Shown here piece by piece: positions 23,935 to 32,367 of a stretch of DNA of 32,583 nucleotides. Under the pieces are notes generated by a model. The model had not been told where the DNA came from and did not search any database. It was given only the letters and a program-made list of their open reading frames with translations. The position numbers and the translations under genes are program-made. Source of the DNA: Lachnospiraceae bacterium (GTDB lineage: Bacteria > Bacillota > Clostridia > Lachnospirales > Lachnospiraceae); assembly GCA_017427775.1 (NCBI GenBank), contig JAFRSD010000033.1, positions 1 through 32,583 of the forward strand. Direction: 5' to 3'. Every line of letters starts with the position of its first letter. The first letter of the stretch is position 1.

Positions 23935-25029
23935 ATGAGCAAACTGACTTTGCCGGATTACAAAAACTGCATCGCGAACCTGCCGAATTCGATTCTTAAG
24001 AAGTTTGATTCGGAACCTGTCGGCGACACGCTGCCGCTGATAGACCCGTATCTTGAAAAGGACTACGAGAATATCGTCGTAATCCTTCTTGACGGGATGG
24101 GGAAAGTGATCTTAGAGAGGCATCTCGCCGAGGACGGGCCGTTCCGTTCACATCTTGCCGGCATTTATAAATCCACATTTCTCTCGACTACGGTTGCTGC
24201 GACGACTTCGATGCTGTCGGGGCTTCAGCCGTGCGAACACGGCTGGCTCGGGTGGGACTGCTACTATCCGCAGATCGACAAGAACGTTACGGTATTTCTG
24301 AATGTGGAAATGGGAACGGATCAACCGGCGGCAGACTATAATCTGGCTTGGACCGTAACGCCGTACGAGGGCGTTGTGGAGCGGATTAAAAGGCACGGCG
24401 GACAGGCATACCTGGTCGCGCCTTTCGCCGATCCGGAGATAAACACGTTCGAAAAACTTTGCGACCGGGTGCGGCAGCACTGCGAAAAGCCCGGAAAGAA
24501 GTACGTATACGCTTACTGGAACCAGCCTGACGGTGTTTTGCACCGGAAAGGATGCGGTTCCGAAGAGACCGCGGACAATGTGAGAATGCTTGAGGCGGCG
24601 GTCAGTAAGCTGGCAGCAGATCTTACGGACACGCTGGTAATCGTAACCGCGGACCACGGTCATATCGACAGCGAGCAGGTCTGGATTCAGGACTATCCCA
24701 TCCTTATGGACTGTCTGGAGCGTCTGCCGTCCTTAGAGCCGAGGGCACTGAATCTCTTCGTAAAACAGGGAAAAGCAGCATGCTTTGTCGCAGAGTTCAG
24801 TCGACTCTTTGGGGACAAGTTCAAATTGATGCGGATGGATGATGCAATTCAGCAGAATCTGTTCGGAACGAAGACGCATCATCCGCAGTTCCGTTCCATG
24901 CTCGGAGATTATCTCGCAATCGCGACCGGTGACCTGTCGATCATGAGTGTCGATGAGAAGTTTGTTTCGATGCACGGAAGCCTCACGGAGGACGAGATGT
25001 TAATACCGCTGATCGTCTTTGAACCCTGA
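23935..25029 (+). CDS. Type I phosphodiesterase/nucleotide pyrophosphatase-like protein
   Basis: The protein has 364 residues and belongs to the alkaline phosphatase superfamily. Metal and active-site residues are visible: D53 in LLDGMG, the nucleophile Thr region FLSTTVAATTS (T85/T86), D199 and H203 in QPDGVLH, D240-H241 in ADHGH and H347 in MHGSL. It has no signal peptide, so it acts in the cytoplasm. It should hydrolyse a phosphodiester or pyrophosphate bond; the substrate is unknown. AAGGGGG precedes the ATG. It starts 36 nt after the GNAT gene and ends at a terminator, so it closes that operon. Confidence 0.88.
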   Translation: MSKLTLPDYKNCIANLPNSILKKFDSEPVGDTLPLIDPYLEKDYENIVVILLDGMGKVILERHLAEDGPFRSHLAGIYKSTFLSTTVAATTSMLSGLQPCEHGWLGWDCYYPQIDKNVTVFLNVEMGTDQPAADYNLAWTVTPYEGVVERIKRHGGQAYLVAPFADPEINTFEKLCDRVRQHCEKPGKKYVYAYWNQPDGVLHRKGCGSEETADNVRMLEAAVSKLAADLTDTLVIVTADHGHIDSEQVWIQDYPILMDCLERLPSLEPRALNLFVKQGKAACFVAEFSRLFGDKFKLMRMDDAIQQNLFGTKTHHPQFRSMLGDYLAIATGDLSIMSVDEKFVSMHGSLTEDEMLIPLIVFEP

Positions 25030-25087
25030 CGGAAGCCGGGGCGGACGATCGGTCCGGCGGTATTCGAAAAATGACATGTTACAGGAG

Positions 25088-25124
25088 AGCACTGCCAAAT
25101 AACTGTTTCTTTGGCAGTGCTTTT
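25088..25124 (+). terminator. Intrinsic terminator after the phosphodiesterase gene
   Basis: The perfect 12-bp stem AGCACTGCCAAA/TTTGGCAGTGCT is followed by TTT. Confidence 0.88.
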
Positions 25125-25125
25125 C

Positions 25126-25134
25126 TGTTATAAT
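25126..25134 (+). promoter_or_regulatory. Extended -10 promoter of the permease/radical SAM run
   Basis: TGT-TATAAT (TATAAT at 25129-25134) is an extended -10 element lying directly behind the terminator. A -35 box is not clear because that position is inside the terminator stem. Confidence 0.6.
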
Positions 25135-25193
25135 GAAAAGAAACGGTATTTCAGGGAGAAATACTTCGGAACATACGGACGGATGAGGAATAT

Positions 25194-26348
25194 ATGAAGA
25201 AGAAATCAGTCTTTACGGCTTCCGCGATCGTGGCTGGAAACGGTATCGGAAGCGGCGTTATGGCAATTCCCTATTTTGTGTCGAAAACGGGTGTTTTGGG
25301 CGGAGTGATCGCATTTGCCGCCGCATACGTTACGAGCGTTCTGCTTCATCTGATGATAGCCCAGATCCTTCTCAATACGGGCGAAACGGCGGATATCCTG
25401 AGTTCCTTTAACCGATATCTGTTCCGGGGACGGTTTAAGAACGTTCTGAAGATATCCTTCTTTTTGATCATGGTTGTTGTTCTGGAGACCAATCTTGCCG
25501 CATACATTTCGGGCGCGGCCGAGATCACGGCGGAATTCGTTCCGAATATCCCGGGGCGCGTGCTCGGCGCGGCGTTTTATCTTATTGCGGCCGTTGTCGT
25601 GCTGCTTGGGCTTCGCGCGATCTGCATCAGCGAAAAAGTGACAGTAAGCGTTATGGGGGCAATTCTCTTAGCGGCGGTAATCTTCTCTATAAGAAACATC
25701 AATCCATCCTTCCGGATCGGAATCGGACTCGGAAGCGGTGCGGGGATCGGAAGGCTCGCGGCGACGTTCAGCATGATCATGTTCTCATTTTCCGCCATAT
25801 TCGCCGTTCCGCAGGTGATCGAGTGCCTCGATCATGATGCGGAAAAGGTGCGGAAATCCGTTTTTGGGGGACTTCTGATGAATCTCGCCATCTCGGCGGT
25901 AGTTACGGTCTGTGCGGTAATTACTTCAAAAGAAGTGACCGAAGTTGCCATCGTCGGCTGGGCGGAAGCGGTCGGAGGGGTCATCCGGATACTCGGATCG
26001 GCATTTATCCTTCTTGCCATGTTCACTTCCTATTGGTCGATCGGGCTTGCAACGACCGAGATGATCTCAAGCCAGACGAAGAAAACCTTCGGGCTCAGTT
26101 TCCTGCTTGCAACGGTTCCCGCTCTGCTGCTGATGTTCTTCCTGCCGGGCGGATTTATGGAATATATGAAGATTGCGGGAGGTGCCGTCGCGGTCATCAT
26201 CTCGCTTATGGTTATCCCGACTTACCGGATCTGCACGAAAGGAAAGGAAAGTACGGTAATGAATCGGGCGGAGGCTTCCAAAATCACGATCGCGGTCGTA
26301 TTTGTCATGTATCTGATCATGGCCGTCGGTTCGATGATCTCTGTTTAG
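25194..26348 (+). CDS. Aromatic amino-acid-type permease (HAAAP/APC family)
   Basis: The protein has 384 residues with about eleven transmembrane helices. The first helix, IVAGNGIGSGVMAIPY, carries the Gly-rich GxG(S)G substrate-binding stretch of the hydroxy/aromatic amino-acid permease family (TyrP/Mtr type). It should import an amino acid, perhaps tyrosine or tryptophan, with a proton. GAGG lies upstream of the ATG. It is first in a tight plus-strand run, and the first radical SAM gene starts 8 nt after it, so the permease may supply a substrate to that pathway. The exact substrate is not deducible. Confidence 0.85.
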   Translation: MKKKSVFTASAIVAGNGIGSGVMAIPYFVSKTGVLGGVIAFAAAYVTSVLLHLMIAQILLNTGETADILSSFNRYLFRGRFKNVLKISFFLIMVVVLETNLAAYISGAAEITAEFVPNIPGRVLGAAFYLIAAVVVLLGLRAICISEKVTVSVMGAILLAAVIFSIRNINPSFRIGIGLGSGAGIGRLAATFSMIMFSFSAIFAVPQVIECLDHDAEKVRKSVFGGLLMNLAISAVVTVCAVITSKEVTEVAIVGWAEAVGGVIRILGSAFILLAMFTSYWSIGLATTEMISSQTKKTFGLSFLLATVPALLLMFFLPGGFMEYMKIAGGAVAVIISLMVIPTYRICTKGKESTVMNRAEASKITIAVVFVMYLIMAVGSMISV

Positions 26349-26356
26349 GAGGGCAT

Positions 26357-27706
26357 ATGAAGATAGCGCTTCTTTCTCCCGCAGGTGCGATGCACCGTTA
26401 CAACGGAATGTTTCACAAAGGGTTACATTATGCGCCGATCACGCTGGCGCTCCTGGCGGCGCTTGTTCCTTCGGAACTGAATGCGGAGGTTGTGATCTAT
26501 GACGAAACCGCAGAGGCTATCCCGCTTGATACCGATGCCGACGTGATCGCGATCACCTGCATTACGGGTACGTCCTCCCGGTGCTACCGCTATGCCGACT
26601 ATTTTCGAAGTCTCGGAAAGAAGGTCCTGCTCGGGGGCGTGCATCCTTCGCTTGCACCCGATGAGGCGGCGGAGCATGCGGATGCCGTGCTTGTCGGACT
26701 CGGCGAGAAGACGTTTCCGCAGGCGCTTTTAGATATCCGTGACGGCTGCTTAAAGCCGATGTACCGGGGCGACGGCTGCGTGGATATCGCAAACCGTCCT
26801 TTGCCGCGGAAAGACCTCTTAAAGAAAGAAAAATACATCACGCTCAATACGGTGGAAGCGGTCCGGGGCTGCAATCATTCCTGCACGTTCTGCGCTTATC
26901 CGGCCGCATTCGGGCGGCGTGTGATCACGCGCCCCGTGGAGGATGTCATCGCGGAGATCAAAACGTTCAAAGGAAAGCCGGTAATCTTCCCGGACGTCAA
27001 TCTGATCGCGGACATGAAGTACGCGAAAGAACTGTTCACGGCCATGATCCCGTTAAAGAAGTGGTGGTTCGGACTGACGACGACCGCTATCGGCCAGAAC
27101 GACGAGATGCTTGATATTTTCAAGAAAAGCGGCTGTAAAGGACTGCTTGTCGGGTTTGAATCGGTGAACCAGGAGACGCAGAAGAGCATCCACAAGGGCG
27201 TCAACCGTGTCAGTGAATATAAGGAACTGATGAAGAAGCTTCACAAGAAGGGCATCATGGTGATGGGCTGCTTCGCATTTGGCGCGGACGAAGACGGGCC
27301 GGATGTTTTTAAGCGTACCGTTGACCTGTGCATTGAGGCGAAGATCGATCTGCCGAGATTCTCCATCATTACGCCGTTTCCGGGTACGGAGTTCTACCGG
27401 GAGCTTGAAAGCCAGGGACGCATCATCGAGCGGGATTACGCCATGTACGATGTGGAGCATTGCGTCTATAAGCCCAAGCAGATGACCAAGGAGGAGCTGG
27501 AGGCAGGAATTGCCTGGGCGTGGAAGGAAGCCTATTCCTGGAAGAACATATTCAAAAGACTCGATCTGACCAAGATCCGGACCATCAAGAGCATCTACAT
27601 GCTCGTGAACATCGGCTACCGCAAATACGCAAAGGAATTCGAGATTTTCGGCGCCGACGTCATGGCGGACAACTCCGATATTCCGGCTCCCATTAATGAG
27701 ATGTGA
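26357..27706 (+). CDS. B12-binding-domain radical SAM protein (first of two)
   Basis: The protein has 449 residues. The N-terminal ~130 residues form a cobalamin-binding-like Rossmann domain with GGVHPSLAPDEAAEHAD and a VGLGE turn. The radical SAM core carries the cluster-binding C172-x3-C176-x2-C179 in RGCNHSCTFC. The C-terminal ~100 residues are helical and basic. Such enzymes use a 4Fe-4S cluster and SAM, often with cobalamin, to methylate or rearrange unactivated carbon in lipids or natural products. GGAGGG lies 3 nt before the ATG at 26357; a longer open frame upstream overlaps the permease and is rejected. The second radical SAM gene follows after 11 nt. Confidence 0.93.
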   Translation: MKIALLSPAGAMHRYNGMFHKGLHYAPITLALLAALVPSELNAEVVIYDETAEAIPLDTDADVIAITCITGTSSRCYRYADYFRSLGKKVLLGGVHPSLAPDEAAEHADAVLVGLGEKTFPQALLDIRDGCLKPMYRGDGCVDIANRPLPRKDLLKKEKYITLNTVEAVRGCNHSCTFCAYPAAFGRRVITRPVEDVIAEIKTFKGKPVIFPDVNLIADMKYAKELFTAMIPLKKWWFGLTTTAIGQNDEMLDIFKKSGCKGLLVGFESVNQETQKSIHKGVNRVSEYKELMKKLHKKGIMVMGCFAFGADEDGPDVFKRTVDLCIEAKIDLPRFSIITPFPGTEFYRELESQGRIIERDYAMYDVEHCVYKPKQMTKEELEAGIAWAWKEAYSWKNIFKRLDLTKIRTIKSIYMLVNIGYRKYAKEFEIFGADVMADNSDIPAPINEM

Positions 27707-27717
27707 AAGGAGAAGCG

Positions 27718-29058
27718 ATGAAGATCACATTTGTCCTCCCCGCGATCGGAAAGAAACCGGGCAAGAAATATTTGAAGAGCTGGCTGATGGAACCGCTGAC
27801 GATCGCGGTGCTGAATTCGCTTCTGCCGGCGGATTGCGAAAGGGAGTTTTTCGATGACCGAATCGAAAGCATCAACTATGATACCGAAACGGACGTTGTC
27901 CTACTGACCGTGGAAACCTATACGGCGAAGCGCGCCTATTATATTTCCGAGCAGTTCCGTAAACGGGGGAAGAAAGTCGTTATGGGCGGCTATCACGTGA
28001 CGCTTGTTCCGGAGGAGGCGCTCGAGCACTGTGACGCCATTATGGTGAATAACTGCGGAGACAATCTGAAGCTTCTGCTTCAGGATATCGCAAACAATAC
28101 CATGAAGGAGCGATATGTCGGAAAGCCGTGCATCGATTACAAGATGGCGGACCGTTCGATTTATCAGAAGCAGCAGAAGAAGTATCTGCCGGTCTCTCTG
28201 GTGGAAACCGGGCGCGGCTGCTATCATAACTGCGAATTCTGTTCCATAGCGAAATATTACGAATCGCGGTACATCCACAGGGAAGTGAGCGACATCATCG
28301 CGGAGATGAAGTCCTGCAAGCATAAGCTGTACTTCCTGGTCGATGACAGTATCTTCTCAAATAAGGAGTTTGCAAGGGACCTTTTTGCCGAGATCAAGAA
28401 GCTGAAGATCACATGGACGACGCAGATCACACTGGATATCGCGAAAGACGAAGAGACGCTCAGGCTTATGAAAGAGAGCGGCTGTGAGATGGTTTTGATC
28501 GGCTTTGAGTCCATCAACAGCGGCAACCTGAAGCAGATGAACAAGGAATGGACGGCACGCCTCGGGGAGCGGGACGAGCTGATTGAGAAGATCCATAAGG
28601 TCGGGATCAGCATCTATGCTTCGTTCGTATTCGGATTTGACGAAGATACCGAGGAGAGCTTTATCAAGACGCTGGAGTTTTCGAGAAAGCACGAGTTCTT
28701 CGTCATAGCGTTCAACCATCTGCTGACGTTTCCGAACACGCCTACCTATAAGGAATTTCAGGAACAGGGGCGCCTGATCTGCGATAAATGGTGGCTGCAG
28801 GACGGGTACACCTTCGGTACGATCTCATTTGTCCCGAAGCAGGTGACCGCAGAGGAACTGCGGGCTTTGTGCAGGAAGTACAAGAAGAAGTTTTTCAAGT
28901 TCGGTTCCGTGTTTAAACGGGGCATTACCTGTTTCAAACGGACGAAGAAGCCGTTAATCAACTTCGCGTACTGGTACATTAACATCCTGTTCCATTTTGA
29001 AGTGGATAAACGCATCGGCATTCCCGTCGGGGAGAATTTGGAGGAGGCCAGAAAATGA
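27718..29058 (+). CDS. B12-binding-domain radical SAM protein (second of two)
   Basis: The protein has 446 residues with the same layout as the preceding gene: an N-terminal B12-binding-like domain (GGYHVTLVPEEALEHCD), a radical SAM core with C168-x3-C172-x2-C175 in RGCYHNCEFC, and a basic C-terminal region. The GxGE-type turn of the first protein is degenerate here (VNNCGD), so cobalamin binding is less certain. The ATG at 27718 has AAAGGAG 5 nt upstream; the in-frame GTG at 27703 overlaps the previous stop and is less likely. Its stop overlaps the next start (ATGA), so the GNAT-like gene is translationally coupled. The two paralogues probably act on one pathway. Confidence 0.93.
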   Translation: MKITFVLPAIGKKPGKKYLKSWLMEPLTIAVLNSLLPADCEREFFDDRIESINYDTETDVVLLTVETYTAKRAYYISEQFRKRGKKVVMGGYHVTLVPEEALEHCDAIMVNNCGDNLKLLLQDIANNTMKERYVGKPCIDYKMADRSIYQKQQKKYLPVSLVETGRGCYHNCEFCSIAKYYESRYIHREVSDIIAEMKSCKHKLYFLVDDSIFSNKEFARDLFAEIKKLKITWTTQITLDIAKDEETLRLMKESGCEMVLIGFESINSGNLKQMNKEWTARLGERDELIEKIHKVGISIYASFVFGFDEDTEESFIKTLEFSRKHEFFVIAFNHLLTFPNTPTYKEFQEQGRLICDKWWLQDGYTFGTISFVPKQVTAEELRALCRKYKKKFFKFGSVFKRGITCFKRTKKPLINFAYWYINILFHFEVDKRIGIPVGENLEEARK

Positions 29059-30125
29059 GCAGCCGGTTCCGATTGGCATCGCGTGAAGACGGAGCGGGAA
29101 TTCTTAAGATTATGGAAAGCGACGTCGCAAAGGGCGACTTACAGCTTCTCTATACGCGAAGACCCAATCCGTTCGATTCGTTCAAAAAGGAAAGCCCGAA
29201 ATCGGTCGTCGGGATTTACGAGGACGCCGGGGACATCGTCGGAACAATCGCCGGAATCCCGCGTGAGATGTATGTCGGCGGAGAGCGGCGTAACGTGTGC
29301 TATGTGACCAATATGAAGCGCGCCGCGGACCGGGGAGGCTTCCTCAAATGGAAAGACGCCTTTGACGCGATGTACGACCCGCTTGATTCACAGGTCTATT
29401 ACTGCTCCGTTGTGAAGGAAAATGCGGGCGTTCTTAAGATGCTCAAAAAGAAGCGGAAGGGGATGCCTTACGCCGTAGAGCTCGACGGGTACCGGACTTA
29501 TATCATCAGCCCGACCGCCCCTGTGCGGAGGCCGGACAGTAAACTGACCTTCCGAAGGGCAACTGAGGAGGATTCCGAGGCCGTGCTCCGGTTTCTGAAG
29601 ACATGGGGAATCCGCCGGAATTTGTTTCCGGCGTTTGACGGGTTTGACGGCACGGAGGTTCCGAAGATCACGGATTTCTATCTCCTCTTCGACGGAGAGG
29701 AGCCGGTTGCGGCCGGGGCGCTTTGGGACCGCTCGGACAGTAAGCAGTACGTTTTGAAGAAATGTTCCGGGAAGATGGCATTTGTCCGATTCCTGAATCC
29801 GGTCATCTCGCTGCTCGGGTATATCAAACTCCCGAAAGAAGGGCAGCAGGCTATGTTCACGTTTCTTTCCTTCTTCCTTGCGAAAGAGGACCGCGAGGAT
29901 TATTACAGAACGTTTTTATACCATATCCGTCGGGAGGTGAAGAAAACCTACGCGATGTTCGTTCTGGGAACCAGTGACCGTAACCCGAAGCGGGCAGTGC
30001 TGGATAAGATCCGCGCAATCTCATTCGACACGACGCTTTGCGAAATAGTGATGAGCGAGTTCCGCGGGGCGGAAAAGGTTACGTTTGACCCCGCCGAACT
30101 GGAGGCGGAATGCGCTTATTTATAA
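29055..30125 (+). CDS. GNAT-like acyltransferase, possibly two GNAT folds
   Basis: The protein has 356 residues. The N-terminal half (FRLASREDGAGILKIMESD, DIVGTIAGIPREMYVGG, YYCSVVKENAGVLKMLKKK) and the C-terminal half (FRRATEEDSEAVLRFLKTW, FYLLFDGEEPVAAGALWD) each look like the start and middle of a GNAT fold, so it may be a tandem GNAT. The classic acetyl-CoA P-loop (Q/RxxGxG/A) is not clear in either half, so catalysis is not assured. The ATG overlaps the stop of the second radical SAM gene by 4 nt, and it probably acts on the same product. It could use acyl-CoA or aminoacyl-tRNA; this is inference. Confidence 0.7.
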   Translation: MSSRFRLASREDGAGILKIMESDVAKGDLQLLYTRRPNPFDSFKKESPKSVVGIYEDAGDIVGTIAGIPREMYVGGERRNVCYVTNMKRAADRGGFLKWKDAFDAMYDPLDSQVYYCSVVKENAGVLKMLKKKRKGMPYAVELDGYRTYIISPTAPVRRPDSKLTFRRATEEDSEAVLRFLKTWGIRRNLFPAFDGFDGTEVPKITDFYLLFDGEEPVAAGALWDRSDSKQYVLKKCSGKMAFVRFLNPVISLLGYIKLPKEGQQAMFTFLSFFLAKEDREDYYRTFLYHIRREVKKTYAMFVLGTSDRNPKRAVLDKIRAISFDTTLCEIVMSEFRGAEKVTFDPAELEAECAYL

Positions 30126-30132
30126 AAGATTG

Positions 30133-30145
30133 CGGGCATTGCCCG
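30133..30145 (+). repeat. Small hairpin before the prolyl-tRNA editing gene
   Basis: CGGGC/GCCCG with an ATT loop lies 8 nt after the previous stop codon and just before the next ribosome binding site. No T-run follows, so it is not a terminator. Confidence 0.4.
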
Positions 30146-30162
30146 AGAGAGGAAACAACAGA

Positions 30163-30708
30163 ATGGAATTACTGGAAGGGCGGCCGGCTGATGCCGCAGG
30201 CAGGCTTCCGCGGGAGATGCGGGTTTATGATTATCTCGATCAGCTCGGGATAAGCTATCAGCGGACCGATCATGAGGCGGCGGGAACGATGGAGCTGTGC
30301 AACGCGATTGACGCGGTTCTCGGCGTGATCATTTGCAAGAACCTGTTCTTATGCAACCGTCAGAAGACGGCCTTTTATCTTTTGATGATGCCCGGGGACA
30401 AGAAGTTCAAGACCAAGGAGCTTTCCGCGCAGATTAACTCGGCAAGGCTCTCATTTGCCGATGCCGACGATATGCTTAAGTACCTGGATATTGAGCCCGG
30501 ATCGGTCAGCATCATGGGACTCATGAATGACACGGAGCATCATGTTCAGCTGCTGGTGGATGAGGACGTCTTAAAGGACGAGTACGTCGGCTGCCATCCG
30601 TGCGTGAATACTTCGAGTTTAAAGCTCCGCACCGCGGATGTTTTCGGCCCCTATCTGCAGGCGGTCGGGCATACGATGAAGACGGTGCATCTGGTCGGGG
30701 AGGACTGA
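30163..30708 (+). CDS. YbaK/ProX-type prolyl-tRNA editing protein
   Basis: The protein has 181 residues and fits the YbaK/ProXp-ala family, which removes wrong amino acids, mainly alanine, from tRNA-Pro in trans. The conserved lysine is probably K59 in CKNLFLCN. The C-terminal GCHPCVNTSSLKL block matches the G-HP-N-(T/A)-(S/A)-L signature. The ATG at 30163 is chosen because GAGAGGAAA lies just upstream; an in-frame start at 30085 overlaps the GNAT-like gene. The NUDIX-GrpB gene starts 1 nt after its stop, so the two are probably coupled. Confidence 0.88.
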   Translation: MELLEGRPADAAGRLPREMRVYDYLDQLGISYQRTDHEAAGTMELCNAIDAVLGVIICKNLFLCNRQKTAFYLLMMPGDKKFKTKELSAQINSARLSFADADDMLKYLDIEPGSVSIMGLMNDTEHHVQLLVDEDVLKDEYVGCHPCVNTSSLKLRTADVFGPYLQAVGHTMKTVHLVGED

Positions 30709-30709
30709 A

Positions 30710-31645
30710 ATGAAAACATATTATCGTGCAGGGGAACTGGAGAATATCGGATTTGTCGTTATATTTGCCCGCTATCAGGACAAATGGGTATACAGTTTCC
30801 ACAAAAGGAGACAGAGTTTTGAACATCCCGGCGGGCATGTGGAGCCGGGTGAGACAGCACTTGCAGCGGCCTTCCGGGAACTTTACGAGGAGACCGGAAT
30901 CAGGGACTGTTACATGATTCCGCTCTGGGATTATGAGCAGTTGTGGGACGACGGTGTCGGGAAGAATAATGGGCGAGCATTTCTTGCTTATGCGCATGCG
31001 CTCGGAGACCTCCCTGAAAGCGAGATGGAGCGTGTCGTGTTGTTCGAGGACGTTCCGGACAATTATACTTATGACACAGAGGAGGAACGGGCAGACTTCA
31101 AGCGGATTGCGGAAGTTCTGAAAACCTCGCCGAAAGGGTATAAGCGCGTGGAGGTATGCCCGTATGACAGCGTGTGGGCGTCGGATTTTCAGGCGATTAA
31201 AAAGGAGCTAACGGCTGCGCTCGGGGACCTGGCAATCTCGGTGGAACATGTCGGAAGTACATCCGTTCCGGGACTGTCAGCAAAGCCGATCATTGACATT
31301 GACGTGGTGATCGAAGGGGAAGATGTGCTGCCGGCAGTGATTGAGGCACTTGGAAAGATCGGATATGCTCATGAAGGCAATAAAGAGATTCCGGGGCGGG
31401 AGGCATTCTCCTATGACGGAAAGGAACACCTTCGGAAGCACCATCTGTATGTCTGTACGAAGGATGCGGCCGATCTTAGAAGGCATCTTACTTCTCGGGA
31501 CTATCTTCGGTCGAATCCCGATGCAGTTGCGGAATACAGCAGGGTGAAGGAAGAGGGCGCGAAGCGGTATCCGTTCGACATCGACGGCTATATCGCTTAC
31601 AAATCGCCGTATATTGAGAAAGTATACGGCAAGCTTGGCATTTAA
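30710..31645 (+). CDS. NUDIX hydrolase fused to a GrpB-like nucleotidyltransferase domain
   Basis: The protein has 311 residues and two domains. Residues 1-140 are a NUDIX domain with a complete box from G42 to I64 (G-x5-E-x7-REL-x-EE-x-G-I), which cleaves nucleoside diphosphate-X compounds. Residues 145-311 are a GrpB/UPF0157 domain with the signature EHVGSTSVPGLSAKPIIDID, part of the nucleotidyltransferase superfamily. The domains are in one frame with no internal ribosome binding site that would suggest a broken pair of genes. The gene starts 1 nt after the prolyl-tRNA editing gene. The substrate of either domain is unknown. Confidence 0.9.
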   Translation: MKTYYRAGELENIGFVVIFARYQDKWVYSFHKRRQSFEHPGGHVEPGETALAAAFRELYEETGIRDCYMIPLWDYEQLWDDGVGKNNGRAFLAYAHALGDLPESEMERVVLFEDVPDNYTYDTEEERADFKRIAEVLKTSPKGYKRVEVCPYDSVWASDFQAIKKELTAALGDLAISVEHVGSTSVPGLSAKPIIDIDVVIEGEDVLPAVIEALGKIGYAHEGNKEIPGREAFSYDGKEHLRKHHLYVCTKDAADLRRHLTSRDYLRSNPDAVAEYSRVKEEGAKRYPFDIDGYIAYKSPYIEKVYGKLGI

Positions 31646-31659
31646 AGGAGTTTTATCAC

Positions 31660-32340
31660 ATGAAAGTACTGGTACTGAACGGAAGCCCGAAGAAGAAAAG
31701 CGATACCTTTCGACTGACGGATGCGTTTCTTAAGGGATTGAACCGGAACGGAGAGCATGAGATTCACATTGTTGACGTGATTGAGAAGAAGATTGCACCG
31801 TGCAGGGGCTGCTTTGGATGCTGGCAGCAGATGAACGGGCACTGCCTGATCGAGGATGACCAGAATGCGATTTTGGACTTATACCGGAGTTCGGATCTCA
31901 TCATCTGGAGCTTCCCGCTTTATTGTTACGGCATGCCGTCGCATCTAAAGGCAGTACTTGACCGCACCATTCCTTTGGTGAAGATGCGGATGGAACAGCT
32001 TTCAGACGGAACCGTGCGGCATGAGGCACTGGCGGATTTCTCGCGGATCCATACGCTTGTAATCTGCGGATGCGGGTTCCCGCACTGGGAAGGTAATTTT
32101 GATGCCGTAAAGCTTCAGTGCAAGACCTGTTTCTGCGACCCCGATATGGTATGTGTTCCCGAAACGCCGCTGTTGAACGTTCCTCCGGCAGCAGTGGTTG
32201 CAGATCCGCTTCTAAAGAAGTTCGAAAAGGCCGGAGAGGAATATGCGTCAAAGATGACGCTTTCCGCGGAAACGATTGCGGAACTTGAGAAACCGATGAT
32301 TTCCGCAGAGGAATACATCCGAAACGTAAACGGAGGCTGA
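31660..32340 (+). CDS. Flavodoxin-fold NAD(P)H:FMN reductase-like protein
   Basis: The protein has 226 residues. The N-terminal NGSPKKKSDT (7-16) is the FMN phosphate-binding loop of the NADPH-dependent FMN reductase/iron-sulphur flavoprotein family. Cysteines C48, C51, C54 and C62 in PCRGCFGCW and GHCLIEDD form a compact cluster, as in clostridial flavoproteins of this type. The WSFPLYCYGMPSHLKAVLDR segment is the typical flavin-ring loop. It should transfer electrons to flavin or to a partner protein; it could serve the radical SAM enzymes upstream, but this is inference. AAAGGAG precedes the ATG, 14 nt behind the NUDIX-GrpB gene. An insertion sequence lies directly downstream. Confidence 0.88.
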   Translation: MKVLVLNGSPKKKSDTFRLTDAFLKGLNRNGEHEIHIVDVIEKKIAPCRGCFGCWQQMNGHCLIEDDQNAILDLYRSSDLIIWSFPLYCYGMPSHLKAVLDRTIPLVKMRMEQLSDGTVRHEALADFSRIHTLVICGCGFPHWEGNFDAVKLQCKTCFCDPDMVCVPETPLLNVPPAAVVADPLLKKFEKAGEEYASKMTLSAETIAELEKPMISAEEYIRNVNGG

Positions 32341-32367
32341 TTAAAAAAGCCGTGACGAGCAATGATA

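Noticed and set aside
26033-26356. N-terminal extension of the first radical SAM protein into the permease gene
   Set aside because: The ATG at 26357 has GGAGGG directly upstream, and the extension has no family resemblance.
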